Below, piece after piece: positions 18,493-28,540 of a DNA stretch of 64,000 nucleotides. The notes under the pieces are model-generated. The model did not search any database and was not told the origin of the DNA. It worked only from the letters and a program-made list of their open reading frames with translations. Source of the DNA: Knoellia koreensis (GTDB lineage Bacteria > Actinomycetota > Actinomycetes > Actinomycetales > Dermatophilaceae); assembly GCF_013041615.1 (NCBI RefSeq), contig NZ_JABEPQ010000001.1, forward strand, positions 488,976 through 552,975, written 5' to 3'. Every line of letters starts with the position of its first letter. Position 1 is the first letter of the stretch. Made by a program: the position numbers and the translations under genes.

Positions 18493-18844
18493 GACGGTCG
18501 TCGTCCGCGGCGTCCGGGTGGTCCCGCTCGATCTGGCGGGGGACGTCCGTGCTGGGCATCACCGGCATCGAGCTGCCCGGCGCGCGTGGACGGACCGCGT
18601 TGGCCAGCACCACCGCGACGTAGGGGAGCAGGACGGCCGCAACCGCCAGGCTGCCCCACACCCACCACGGTGCCCCGTTGGTGCCGGTGAACACGGCCCC
18701 GAGGAAGCAGGCGGTGCGGATAGCCATCGTGACGAGGTAGCGCTTGATGCGGTGCGCCTGCTCCTGCTCGAGCGACTCGGGGGCGGACGTCACCGACTGG
18801 ACGGGCGTCTGCTCGTCCTTGTGGTGGCGGTGAACCCTGAGCAC
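18482..18844 (-). CDS. DUF3099 membrane protein
   Basis: A 120-residue protein with a basic/histidine-rich N-terminus, two hydrophobic segments (about 38-54 and 62-82) and a proline/acidic tail, matching the DUF3099 family found upstream of fabG in many actinobacteria. Function unknown. The GTG start has TATGGT (minus, 18851-18856) 6 bases upstream, a leaderless arrangement. It is divergent from fabG. Confidence 0.78.
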   Translation of the reverse strand: MLRVHRHHKDEQTPVQSVTSAPESLEQEQAHRIKRYLVTMAIRTACFLGAVFTGTNGAPWWVWGSLAVAAVLLPYVAVVLANAVRPRAPGSSMPVMPSTDVPRQIERDHPDAADDDRRER

Positions 18845-18876
18845 ACCTCAACCATAGGCCGGTCGCCGATGCGGCG

Positions 18877-18899
18877 TACCGACAGGTAGTCGGTAGGGT
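18877..18899. promoter_or_regulatory. palindrome in the DUF3099/fabG divergent promoter region
   Basis: TACCGAC-aggta-GTCGGTA (18877-18895) is a perfect 7-bp inverted repeat. A plus-strand -10 candidate TAGGGT (18894-18899) abuts it, and the -35 of the minus-strand DUF3099 promoter would also fall in it. It is a good candidate operator controlling fatty acid synthesis genes; the protein is unknown. Confidence 0.45.
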
Positions 18900-18907
18900 C
18901 CCACTGA

Positions 18908-19654
<747 letters not shown>

Positions 19655-19696
19655 CCGCACCACGACGACCTGCACCGACCACACGAAAGGCATCAC

Positions 19697-20455
19697 ATGC
19701 TGCTCGAGGGCAAGAAGCTCCTGGTGACCGGCGTCCTCATGGACTCCTCGATCGCCTTCCACGTCGCCAAGATCGCGCAGGAACAGGGCGCCGAGGTCGT
19801 GCTGACGTCGTTCGGCCGCACCTTCAAGATCACCCAGACCATCGCCAAGCGGCTGCCGACGACGCCGCCGGTGATCGAGCTGGACGTCACCGACCAAGGG
19901 CACCTCGACTCCCTCGCGGAGCGCCTCGGTGAGCACGTCGACCGGCTCGACGGCGTGCTGCACTCCATCGGGTTCGCGCCGCAGGGGGCCTTCAACTTCA
20001 TGGAGGGCACCTTCGAGGACGTGTCGACCGCGATGCACGCGTCGGCCTACTCGCTGAAGTCGCTCGGCGCAGCGGCCCTGCCGCTCATGGGTGAGGGCGG
20101 CAGCATCGTGGGCCTGACCTTCGACGCGCAGTTCGCGTGGCCGGTCTACGACTGGATGGGTGTCGCCAAGGCGGCGTTCGAGGCGACCAACCGTTACCTC
20201 GCAAGGGACTTGGGCCCCAAGGGAATTCGTTGCAACCTCGTGTCTGCGGGGCCGATCCGCACGACCGCAGCGAAGTCGATCCCCGGCTTCGAGGCGTTCG
20301 AGAACTCGTGGGACACCCGGGCCCCGCTCGGCTGGGACGTCAACGACGCGGTGCCGGCGGCCAAGGCCTGCGCGGCGCTGCTGTCCGACTGGTTCCCGGC
20401 GACGACGGGCGAGATCGTCCACGTCGACGGCGGCTTCCACGCGATGGGGCAGTAG
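19697..20455 (+). CDS. fabI: enoyl-ACP reductase (InhA/FabI type)
   Basis: A 252-residue NADH-dependent enoyl-ACP reductase, last step of each fatty acid elongation cycle. The divergent SDR cofactor site TGVLMDSSIAFHVA is at 11-24, with catalytic Tyr151 and Lys158 (Y-x6-K) and the substrate segment AAGPIRT-like SAGPIRTTAAKSIPGF. The family is the target of isoniazid and triclosan. GAAAGG precedes the ATG by 8 bases. Confidence 0.93.
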   Translation: MLLEGKKLLVTGVLMDSSIAFHVAKIAQEQGAEVVLTSFGRTFKITQTIAKRLPTTPPVIELDVTDQGHLDSLAERLGEHVDRLDGVLHSIGFAPQGAFNFMEGTFEDVSTAMHASAYSLKSLGAAALPLMGEGGSIVGLTFDAQFAWPVYDWMGVAKAAFEATNRYLARDLGPKGIRCNLVSAGPIRTTAAKSIPGFEAFENSWDTRAPLGWDVNDAVPAAKACAALLSDWFPATTGEIVHVDGGFHAMGQ

Positions 20456-20473
20456 CCAGTAGCGTTTCGGTCC

Positions 20474-22660
20474 ATGACGTCCGACTCCGCCGTGTCCGTG
20501 ACGGAGGTACGGGTCCTCGAGGGACCCAACCTGTACTTCACCAAGCCAGCCATCAAGGTCACCCTCGACCTGCCCGGTTACCTGGGCGCCGACGAGGCCG
20601 ACCTGCTGTCGTTGACGCGACGGCTCGGTATGCCGGGTGCTCGCCCGGGTGCCCCCGGCACCCAGGCGCGCCAACGGTTCACCATGCGGCTGGTCGAGCG
20701 GGCAGTGCGCCTGACCGCGGCCGCGAGCGGCACGACCCGGCTGGGGGTGCGCGTGCGGCCCGGCTCCAGTCCCGAGCAGGTGGTTGCCGCGTTCGTCTGG
20801 CGCCGCCGCACCCGTGGGCGCGCGCTCGGGCACGCTCTGGGACCGGTGCTGCAGGCGTGGCTCGAGGGCGGTGACGTCGTCGACGAGCAGGGGCGTGAGG
20901 TCAGCCGCACCGAGCCGGGCGACCGGCCGAGCGTGCTCAAGCCGCAGGTGCCCGTCGCCTCGGTGACCGGCACCAACGGCAAGACCACCACGACCCGCCT
21001 GCTGGGCCACATCGGCATCACCGCCGGGCTGCGCACCGGCTGGTCGTCGACCGACGGCATCGTGGTGCAGGGCGAGCTCGTCGAGGGCGGCGACTACTCG
21101 GGCCCCGCCGGCGCGCGGGGCGTGCTGTCGGCGCCGGGCATCGAGCTGGGCATCCTCGAGACCGCGCGCGGCGGGATGTTGTTGCGCGGCATGGGGGTCA
21201 GCCGCAACGACGTCAGCGTCGTCACCAACGTGTCAGCCGACCACCTCGGCATGCAGGGCATCGACACCGTCGACCAGCTCGCCGAGGTCAAGGCGATCAT
21301 CACCAAGGTCACCAAGGCCACCGGCTGGGTCGTCCTCAACGGCGAGGATCCGCGCGTCTGGGCGATGCGCACGACCATCAAGGCCAGGCCGTGGGTGTTC
21401 GCCCTCGACCCCGATGCCCCCGCGATCCGGCAGTCGCTCGATGTCGGCGGCCGTGCCATCACCGTCCTCGACGGCGACGTGACGGTGCTGCGCCCCGGCG
21501 CCGACCCGGACCGGCTCGTGAGCATCCTCGACGTCCCGGCCACACTGTCCGGCCTGTCGGTGCACAACATCGCCAACGTGCTCGCCGGAGCGGCTGCCGC
21601 GCTCGGGCTCGGGCTGCCGCGCGAGGCCGTCGTCGAGGGACTGCGCACGTTCGTGCCCGACGACCGCCTCAACCCGGGCCGCATGAACACGTACACGTTG
21701 CGCCGCGAGGACGGCTCGGCCATCACCGTGATCGTCGACCTGGCCCACAACGAGGCCGGGCTCGAGGCGCTGATGGACGTGGCGCACGGGCTCAAGCAGC
21801 CGGGCGCGCAAGTGCACCTCGGTCTGGGCCTCGCCGGCGACCGCACCGACGACCTGCTCGAGTCCATGGGTGAGATCGCCGGCCTGCGCGCGGACCGGGT
21901 CGTGGCCGCCCACAAGGAGCACTACCTGCGCGGCCGGACGATGGAGGAGCTCGAGAGCCACCTGCGGGCTGGTCTGGCGCGCGCCGGCGTCGCCGAGATC
22001 GAGTCCTACGAGACCGAGCTCGACGGGCTCAAGGCGCTGGTGCCGGGCGCGACCGACGGTGACGTCGTTGCCCTCATGTGCCACTCGGAGCGCGCCCAGG
22101 TGGCCGCTTGGCTGGCCGAGCAGGGTGCCACGGCGGACGGACCGGACGGCATCCGCCGCAAGGTGGTCGCCGCCCGCGGTGAACACGAGCTCGAGCAGCA
22201 GATCGCCGAGGTGTGGGCCCTCGACGACGACGCTGAACGCATCGCCGTCACGCAGCGCTGGCTCGCCGAGCGGCCCCGTGACCCCCGCCTGGCGTTCGAG
22301 CACGCCTCGGCCCTCGACGCGGCCGGGCAGGAGAGCGAAGCGATCGAGGCATACCGGGCTGCCCTGGCGGCGGGCCTGCGCGAACCGCACCGGCACCGCG
22401 CACGCATCCAGCTCGCCTCGAGCCTGCGTGTCACCGGCCAGGCCGACACGGCATACGACCTCCTGGGTGAGCTCGCCGACGAACGACCGGGAAACGTTGC
22501 GGTGCAAGCCTTTCGGGCCCTCGCCGCCGCCGACACGGGCCGTGCCGACGGCGCCATCGCGGACCTCGTCGACCTGCTGCTGCAGCACGCAGGCGACGAG
22601 GACACGCAGGCCTACAGCGGGGCCCTCAGCCGGTATGCCGCGCAGCTGCGGGAGCGCTGA
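20474..22660 (+). CDS. CphA-like Mur ligase without ATP-grasp domain, fused to a TPR tail
   Basis: A 728-residue protein. Residues 1-about 150 resemble the CphA N-domain (VRVLEGPNLYFTKPAIKVTLDL). Residues about 158-560 are a Mur-ligase module close to that of CphA: P-loop TGTNGKT (165-171), ETARGGMLLRGMG (229-241), VTNVSADHLGMQGIDT (250-265), VDLAHNEAG (421-429) and GDRTDD (455-460). The ATP-grasp domain that separates these parts in CphA is missing. Residues about 570-728 are TPR-like helical repeats (AAGQESEAIEAYRAALAAGL). The ATG has TAGCGT (20460-20465) 8 bases upstream. It is convergent with cphA (9 bases between stops). It may ligate an amino acid to, or edit, cyanophycin or a related polymer; the reaction is not known to me. 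Confidence 0.85.
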   Translation: MTSDSAVSVTEVRVLEGPNLYFTKPAIKVTLDLPGYLGADEADLLSLTRRLGMPGARPGAPGTQARQRFTMRLVERAVRLTAAASGTTRLGVRVRPGSSPEQVVAAFVWRRRTRGRALGHALGPVLQAWLEGGDVVDEQGREVSRTEPGDRPSVLKPQVPVASVTGTNGKTTTTRLLGHIGITAGLRTGWSSTDGIVVQGELVEGGDYSGPAGARGVLSAPGIELGILETARGGMLLRGMGVSRNDVSVVTNVSADHLGMQGIDTVDQLAEVKAIITKVTKATGWVVLNGEDPRVWAMRTTIKARPWVFALDPDAPAIRQSLDVGGRAITVLDGDVTVLRPGADPDRLVSILDVPATLSGLSVHNIANVLAGAAAALGLGLPREAVVEGLRTFVPDDRLNPGRMNTYTLRREDGSAITVIVDLAHNEAGLEALMDVAHGLKQPGAQVHLGLGLAGDRTDDLLESMGEIAGLRADRVVAAHKEHYLRGRTMEELESHLRAGLARAGVAEIESYETELDGLKALVPGATDGDVVALMCHSERAQVAAWLAEQGATADGPDGIRRKVVAARGEHELEQQIAEVWALDDDAERIAVTQRWLAERPRDPRLAFEHASALDAAGQESEAIEAYRAALAAGLREPHRHRARIQLASSLRVTGQADTAYDLLGELADERPGNVAVQAFRALAAADTGRADGAIADLVDLLLQHAGDEDTQAYSGALSRYAAQLRER

Positions 22661-22669
22661 CCCCCCACC

Positions 22670-25534
22670 TCACGTCGTGGCCGGCACCGCGTCTGCGGCC
22701 TCCTGGCTCTCGGCGGCAGCCTCGTCGCCGGAGCTCTGAGCCTCGGTCTGCAGCTCTACCGGGTCGAGGTCCGGGTCGCTGACCCCGTCGGCGTTGCTGC
22801 GGGCACCGGCCTGCGCCGACTTCGTCATGGTCTCGAGCTCGTGCAGCACCTCGGCGTGCTGGTCGACGCAGAGCACGACGACGTCACCGGGGTTGGCGCG
22901 GGCGATGCAGTGCCGCACCGCGTCGACCTCCTGGAGGACGACCTCGACCTGACGGCAGCGGACGTCACCCTTGGCCATCTCCTCGCGCGCGCCCTCGGCA
23001 ATGAGCTCGGCGGTGACGCCTGCCTTGCGTCCACGAAGCCGTGCGTCCTCGCGGATGACCATGACGTCGAAGTGGTGTGCCGCAACGGCTCCCAGCTCGC
23101 GCATGTCGTCGTCGCGCCGGTCGCCGGCCGTCGACACCATGCCGATGCGCGAGACCCTGGCGAGGTCGGTCTGCGCGGCCTTCTGGTCGGCATACCCGTC
23201 GACGAACTCGCCCAGCACACGCATGGCCGGCGCGTTGTGGCAGTAGTCGACGAACACGTCGATGCCGCGCACGTTGACGAGGTTCATGCGGCCGGGGGAG
23301 AGGTAGTAGTTCGTCGTGAAGGTGCGCAGGCCCTGCCGGATCTCGTGGAGGCCGGCGTCGGCGGCGAACGCCGCTCCCGCGGCCGCCATCGCGTTGGCGA
23401 CGTTGAACTTGGCCGTGCCACCGAAGGTCGACGGCAGCAGGTGGGTCCACGCCAGCTGCATCGAGCGGCGGCCGTGCTTGATGACGATCATGTCGCCACG
23501 GTCGGTCGGCTCGAGGACGACGGCGCGACCGCCACGACGGCAGTGGTCGTCGATGAACTCCCGCACCCTGCTGCCCGGAGGCTGGAGCGAGAACCACACG
23601 ATGCTGCCCGAACAGCGCCGGCGCATCTTGCGCACCAGGTCGTCGTCGGCGTTGAGGACGGCAAAACCGTTGCGGGGCACGGCTTCCACGACGACGGCCT
23701 TGACGTCGGCGAGCTGCTCGAGGGTGTCGATCCCCTTCATGCCGAGGTGGTCGGGGGCGACGTTGGTGACCACGGCGACGTCGTTGCGGTCGTAGCCCAG
23801 CCCTTCGCGCAGGATGCCGCCGCGGGCGACCTCCATGACGGCGAAGTCGACGCGCGGGTTCTGCAGCACCATCCGCGCCGACCGTGGCCCGGAGGCGTCC
23901 GCCTTGTAGACGAGGCGCTCGTCGATGACGATGCCGTCGGTGGAGGTCATGCCGACCTTGCGCCCGATTCCCTTGAAGATGTGGGCGATCATGCGCGAGG
24001 TCGTCGTCTTGCCGTTGGTGCCGGTGACCGCGACGATCGGCACCCGCGAGGGGGAGCCGGGCGGGAAGAGCAGGTCGACGACCGGCTTGGCGATGTACTG
24101 CGGCTCACCGATGGTCGGGTGGGTGTGCATCCGGAAGCCGGGCGCCGCGTTGACCTCGCAGATGGCCCCGCCGGTCTCGCGGACGGGTGAGGCGATGTCG
24201 GGACAGATGAAGTCGATGCCCGCCACGTCGAGCCCGATCATGCGGGCCGCCTCCTCGGCGATCTCGACGTTGTCGGGGTGCGCCTCGAACGTGCGGTCCA
24301 CCGAGATGCCGCCCGTGGACATGTTGCCGGTGAGGGCGAGCTTGACCATCTGCCCCTCCGGCGGGACGTCGTCCATGCCGTAGCCCTGCTCGCGGACCAG
24401 CTCGACGGCGGCGTCGTCGACCTTGATCCGGGTCAGCACCTTCTCGTGGCCGACACCACGGCGCGGGTCGGCGTTGGTGATCTCGACCAGCTCGGCGACG
24501 GTGTGCTTCCCGTCCCCGGTGACGTGGGCCGGGACGCGCTCGGCGATGGCCTGCATGCGACCGCCGACGATGAGGCAGCGGTAGTCGCGACCGGTGATGA
24601 ACGACTCGACGATGACGTAGCCGCGTCGCGACTCGGCCTCGGCCACGTCGAACGCCGCCCGCACCTCGTCCTCGTCCTGCAGGTCCAGGCACACACCCCG
24701 GCCGTGGTTGCCGTCGAGCGGTTTCACGACGACGGGGTAGCCGATCTGGCGGGCCGCCGTGACCGCCGCGTCGGCGCTGCGCACGGTCTCCTGCTTGGGC
24801 ACGGGCAGGCCTGCCGACCCGAGGAGCCGGGTCGTCATGTCCTTGTCGGAGGCGATGTCCACGGCCAGCGCACCGGTCTTGGATGTCATGGTGGCCCGGA
24901 TGCGCTGCGCGTGGACGCCCTGCCCGAGCTGCACCAGCGAGGCGCTGTTGAGTCGGATGTAGGGGATGTCGCGCGAGATCGCCTCTTCGAGGATGGCGCC
25001 GGTGGAGGGCCCGAACGCAGTCCGCTGGGCCCTGCGCAGGAAGCCGTCGAGCTCCTCGGCGAAGTCGAAGCCGTCCTCGGGCTGGACCAGGTGGTTGACG
25101 AGGCGCACCGCGAGCCGCCCGGCCGCGAGCCCGACGGTCTCGTCGTTGTAGTCGTAGATGACGTTGTAGCGCCCCGGCTGCCCCTTGACGGCCCGGGTCT
25201 TGCCGCGGCGCAGGTCGTGTCCCGCCTCCTGCTGCAGCTGGAGCGCAACGTGCTCGGCGACGTGGCCGAGCCAGGTCCCCTCGCGCATCCGCTCGATGAA
25301 GCCGCCCTTCACCCCGCGCGAGCAGGTGTGGTTCTCCAGGCCCGGCAGCAGCTCGACCAACCGGTCGGTGAAGCCCGGCAGCGTGTCCGTGGGGTAGCCC
25401 TCCAGCACGCCGAGGTCGACGACGAGGTGGATCGCAGGGTTGTAGGACCACACGTTGCCGCCGCGGTAGACGCGTGCCTCGGCGATGGTGAGCTCCGGCG
25501 CTGCGGGACCGGTCGGGGTGGGGCGCTCTGCCAC
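22670..25534 (-). CDS. cphA: cyanophycin synthetase
   Basis: A 954-residue enzyme building the Asp-Arg polymer cyanophycin from ATP, aspartate and arginine. Order: N-domain (1-about 160); ATP-grasp domain (about 220-490; GYPVVVKPLDGNHGRGVCLD, EVNAAPGFRMH), which adds Asp to the backbone; Mur-like domain (about 498-890; TGTNGKT at 504-510, VTNVAPDHLGMKGID), which adds Arg to the side chain. An acidic low-complexity tail of about 45 residues follows. The GTG start has AGGAG upstream. It lies 43 bases downstream of cyanophycinase, so synthesis and breakdown genes appear cotranscribed. Confidence 0.94.
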   Translation of the reverse strand: MAERPTPTGPAAPELTIAEARVYRGGNVWSYNPAIHLVVDLGVLEGYPTDTLPGFTDRLVELLPGLENHTCSRGVKGGFIERMREGTWLGHVAEHVALQLQQEAGHDLRRGKTRAVKGQPGRYNVIYDYNDETVGLAAGRLAVRLVNHLVQPEDGFDFAEELDGFLRRAQRTAFGPSTGAILEEAISRDIPYIRLNSASLVQLGQGVHAQRIRATMTSKTGALAVDIASDKDMTTRLLGSAGLPVPKQETVRSADAAVTAARQIGYPVVVKPLDGNHGRGVCLDLQDEDEVRAAFDVAEAESRRGYVIVESFITGRDYRCLIVGGRMQAIAERVPAHVTGDGKHTVAELVEITNADPRRGVGHEKVLTRIKVDDAAVELVREQGYGMDDVPPEGQMVKLALTGNMSTGGISVDRTFEAHPDNVEIAEEAARMIGLDVAGIDFICPDIASPVRETGGAICEVNAAPGFRMHTHPTIGEPQYIAKPVVDLLFPPGSPSRVPIVAVTGTNGKTTTSRMIAHIFKGIGRKVGMTSTDGIVIDERLVYKADASGPRSARMVLQNPRVDFAVMEVARGGILREGLGYDRNDVAVVTNVAPDHLGMKGIDTLEQLADVKAVVVEAVPRNGFAVLNADDDLVRKMRRRCSGSIVWFSLQPPGSRVREFIDDHCRRGGRAVVLEPTDRGDMIVIKHGRRSMQLAWTHLLPSTFGGTAKFNVANAMAAAGAAFAADAGLHEIRQGLRTFTTNYYLSPGRMNLVNVRGIDVFVDYCHNAPAMRVLGEFVDGYADQKAAQTDLARVSRIGMVSTAGDRRDDDMRELGAVAAHHFDVMVIREDARLRGRKAGVTAELIAEGAREEMAKGDVRCRQVEVVLQEVDAVRHCIARANPGDVVVLCVDQHAEVLHELETMTKSAQAGARSNADGVSDPDLDPVELQTEAQSSGDEAAAESQEAADAVPATT

Positions 25535-25577
25535 GGTGTCTCCTGGAGGGGGCTGCGGGGACAGGGATGCGGGGACG

Positions 25578-26438
25578 TCAGGCCTTGGCCGTGGCCAGGG
25601 CCACCGCGGTGTCCGGGTGCTTCTCGACGAAGTCGACGAGCTTCACCTCGGCGAGGTCGAACGTACTGCCTGCGGGCAGGGAGTGCACCACTGCTCCGGA
25701 CACCATGAGCGGGGCACCCCGGCGGGCGTCGGGGGCGTCGGAGCTGGCTGCCCGGCAGTCGAGGACGAACACCGCACCCGCCCCGTGGACGGTGAAGAAG
25801 CGTGAGTCGCGGACCTCGATCGCGGTGTCCTCGTCGATGCCGATGCCGATCAGGCTGGGGGACGCCGCAACCATCGACATGAGTCGCCCGTAGCGCGACC
25901 GCTGCGCGAAGTGCTGGTCGATGATCACACCCTCGAGCAGCCCCAGCCCGGCGCTGAGCTGGCTGTGCCGCTGCCGCGGCGTGATGCCCTCGTCGCCCAT
26001 CGAGATCATGAACTGGCTCATGATCGACGCGCCCGCCGAGGTGCCGCCGACGACGGCACCTCGGGCGTGGGCGCGGTGCAGGGCGTCACCGAGCGGCGTG
26101 CCGGGGAAGCGCTGGCTGAGCTTGAGCTGGCTGCCGCCGCTCATGAAGATGCCGGTGGCGTCGTCGAGCTGCGCGACGAGCGCCGGGTCCTCCGCCGCCT
26201 GCCGGTCGCGTGGGTTGACGATGGTGGGCTCGGGCGCGCCGAGCCTGGTGAAGACGTCGGTGTATGCCGCGGCGACCTCGTCCGGGAACGAGGACGCCGT
26301 GGGGATCACGACGATGCGTGCCTTGCGGCCACCGGCGAGGCGCACGAAGCGGCGCAGGACGGTCGCCTTGCCGACGCGGTCCTCGGCGCCGCCGATGATG
26401 AGGAGGGTCGGTCGGCCCTTCGCGCGTGCACCAGCCAT
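25578..26438 (-). CDS. cphB: cyanophycinase
   Basis: A 286-residue S51-family serine hydrolase that cuts cyanophycin to beta-Asp-Arg dipeptides. The nucleophile serine is in GGTSAGAS (about residues 133-140), and the SGGSQLKL and IGIGIDEDTAIEV segments are typical of the family. There is no signal peptide, so it is an intracellular enzyme. TAGGCT (minus, 26445-26450) ends 6 bases before the ATG without a Shine-Dalgarno sequence, so cphB-cphA may have their own leaderless promoter although serB ends only 16 bases upstream. Confidence 0.92.
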   Translation of the reverse strand: MAGARAKGRPTLLIIGGAEDRVGKATVLRRFVRLAGGRKARIVVIPTASSFPDEVAAAYTDVFTRLGAPEPTIVNPRDRQAAEDPALVAQLDDATGIFMSGGSQLKLSQRFPGTPLGDALHRAHARGAVVGGTSAGASIMSQFMISMGDEGITPRQRHSQLSAGLGLLEGVIIDQHFAQRSRYGRLMSMVAASPSLIGIGIDEDTAIEVRDSRFFTVHGAGAVFVLDCRAASSDAPDARRGAPLMVSGAVVHSLPAGSTFDLAEVKLVDFVEKHPDTAVALATAKA

Positions 26439-26454
26439 TGGTTCAGCCTAGGAG

Positions 26455-27702
26455 TCAGGGGGTCGGCAGCGGCGGAGCGGGGGTCGGCGTGCCGTCGGCG
26501 GCGTCGGCCTCCTCGATCTCCTCGCGCGTGATCCCCAGGAGGTAGAGGACCGCGTCCAGGTAGGGGACGGTCACCGCCGTGTCGGCCTGTTCGCGCACGA
26601 CGGGCTTGGCGTTGAAGGCGATTCCGAGCCCGGCGGTCTGGAGCATGTCGAGGTCGTTGGCCCCGTCCCCGATCGCGACGGTGCGCGTCAACGGCAGGCC
26701 CGCCTCGTCGGCGAAGCGCCGCAGCGCCCTGGCCTTGCCGGCGCGGTCGACGATCTCGCCGACGACCTTGCCGGTGAGCTTGCCGTCCCTGACCTCGAGC
26801 CGGTTCGCGTGGGCGTGGTCGATGCCGAGCTCGGCTGCCAGGTCCTCGACGATCTCGATGAAGCCACCCGAGACGACGGCCACGGTGAACCCGAGGCGCT
26901 TCATGGTGCGCACCAGCGTGCGTGCGCCCGGCGTGAACCGCACGGCACCGCGCGCGTCGTCGAGCACGCTCACCGGCAGCCCCTCGAGCGCGGCCACCCG
27001 CTCCCGCAGGCTCTCGGCGAAGTCGAGCTCACCGCGCATGGCCGCCTCGGTGACGGCCGCCACCTCGGCCTCCCGACCGGCATACCTGGCGAGGAGCTCG
27101 ATGACCTCGTCCTGGATGAGGGTTGAGTCGACGTCCATGACGACGAGGCGGCGCCCGCGGCGAGCGAGTCCACCGGCAGCCACAGCGATGTCGATGCCGT
27201 GCACACTCGACTCGAGCGCGAGCTCGGCCCGCAATCGCTCCACGTCGGCGCCGGAGACGTCGAACTCGACCGTGGTGATGGGGTAGCGCGCGAGCCGCCG
27301 GATGCGGTCGATGTTGGCTCCATGACTGGCGATTCGCGCCGTGACGGCCGCGACGCCGCTGGCCCGCAACGGCGTACCGAGGACGACCACGGCGGCGCGG
27401 CCACGCCTGTCACGGCGGCTGTCGCCGGTGCCGGAACGCAGCTTCACCTTGAGCTCGAGGTCACGTCCGACGGCGCTGAGCACGTCCTTGAGCCGGTCGT
27501 GGGCGTCGCCCGGGTCGAGGAGCATCGCGAGCGTCAGCTGCCCACGGACGACGACCTGCTCGAGGTCGAGCACCTCGGCGCCCACGTCGGCGATGGCGTC
27601 GAAGAAGGTGCTCGTGACGCCCGGCCGGTCCTCGCCGCTGATGGTGACGAGGAGGGTATGCCGTTCGGCAGCCGGTTGGTCGGTGGTGCCGGGCTCGCTC
27701 AC
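26455..27702 (-). CDS. serB: phosphoserine phosphatase
   Basis: A 415-residue enzyme for the last step of serine synthesis. Two ACT-like modules lie in the N-terminal half (LLVTISGEDRPGVT at about 17-30 and AAVTARIASHGANIDRI at about 118-134), then a HAD phosphatase domain with DVDST at 190-194 and GDGANDLDML near 360. The GTG at 27702 is chosen because TATCGT (minus, 27709-27714) ends 6 bases before it. Upstream in-frame starts would run through the LLM gene. A proline-rich tail ends the protein. Confidence 0.92.
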   Translation of the reverse strand: MSEPGTTDQPAAERHTLLVTISGEDRPGVTSTFFDAIADVGAEVLDLEQVVVRGQLTLAMLLDPGDAHDRLKDVLSAVGRDLELKVKLRSGTGDSRRDRRGRAAVVVLGTPLRASGVAAVTARIASHGANIDRIRRLARYPITTVEFDVSGADVERLRAELALESSVHGIDIAVAAGGLARRGRRLVVMDVDSTLIQDEVIELLARYAGREAEVAAVTEAAMRGELDFAESLRERVAALEGLPVSVLDDARGAVRFTPGARTLVRTMKRLGFTVAVVSGGFIEIVEDLAAELGIDHAHANRLEVRDGKLTGKVVGEIVDRAGKARALRRFADEAGLPLTRTVAIGDGANDLDMLQTAGLGIAFNAKPVVREQADTAVTVPYLDAVLYLLGITREEIEEADAADGTPTPAPPLPTP

Positions 27703-27724
27703 GCCGTCACGATATCCGCGCGGG

Positions 27725-28540
27725 TCAGGACCCCTGCCGCGAGTCTCGCCATGCGACCAGGTCGCGCAGCGGGCCGAGGTCGTAGTCGGGTCCGCTGATG
27801 CCCACGGTGAACAGCCTGGTGCCGACCTCGTAGAGGGTCTCGGCCCCGGCCGCGTAGTCGGACACGTCCTCGGGGAACCGGCCGGGCCGCGGCGAGACAC
27901 CGGCCGACCGTTCGATCTCCTGCGGGTCGCGGCCGATCCGCGCGCACCACTGGTCGAGCACCTCGTGCTTGTGGGCGATCGTCTCCGCATCACCGAAGCC
28001 GTGCCAGATGTCGGCCTGCTCGGCCACGATGCGCAGCGTCTTGCGTTCGCCGCCACCACCGATGAGGACCGGGATGTCGCGCGTGGGCGGCGGGTTCAGC
28101 TCGGCCCAGCGGTCGCGGATGAGCGGGAGGTCACGCGCGAGGGCGTCGAGGCGACCACCGGCGGTGCCGAACTCGTAGCCGTACGCGTCGTAGTCACGCT
28201 CGAACCATCCCGAGCCGATGCCGAGGACGATCCGGCCGGGTTTGCCGTCCCGGGCGCTGATGTGGTCGACGGTACGGGCCATGTCGGCCAGCAGGTTGGG
28301 GTTGCGGTAGCTGTTGCAGGTCACCAGCGCGCCGATCTCGACGCGCTCGGTCGCCTCGGCCCACGCCGCGAGCATGGTCCAGCACTCGAAGTGCTTGCCG
28401 TCGGGGTCGCCGTTGAGTGGGAAGAAGTGGTCCCAGTTGAAGATGATGTCCGCGCCGATCTCCTCCGCCTGCGCCGCCGCCCGGCGGATCGCGGCATACT
28501 CCGCGTGCTGGGGCTGGAGCTGGACGCCGATCCTGATCAC
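27725..28540 (-). CDS. LLM-class F420-dependent oxidoreductase
   Basis: A 271-residue luciferase-like protein of the short actinobacterial F420-dependent type ([20 protein letters not shown] at the start; [21 protein letters not shown] near 115-135; [18 protein letters not shown] near 166-183). The substrate is unknown. The GTG start overlaps the glgC stop as GTGA, so it is translationally coupled to glgC; serB follows after 22 bases. Confidence 0.85.
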   Translation of the reverse strand: MIRIGVQLQPQHAEYAAIRRAAAQAEEIGADIIFNWDHFFPLNGDPDGKHFECWTMLAAWAEATERVEIGALVTCNSYRNPNLLADMARTVDHISARDGKPGRIVLGIGSGWFERDYDAYGYEFGTAGGRLDALARDLPLIRDRWAELNPPPTRDIPVLIGGGGERKTLRIVAEQADIWHGFGDAETIAHKHEVLDQWCARIGRDPQEIERSAGVSPRPGRFPEDVSDYAAGAETLYEVGTRLFTVGISGPDYDLGPLRDLVAWRDSRQGS

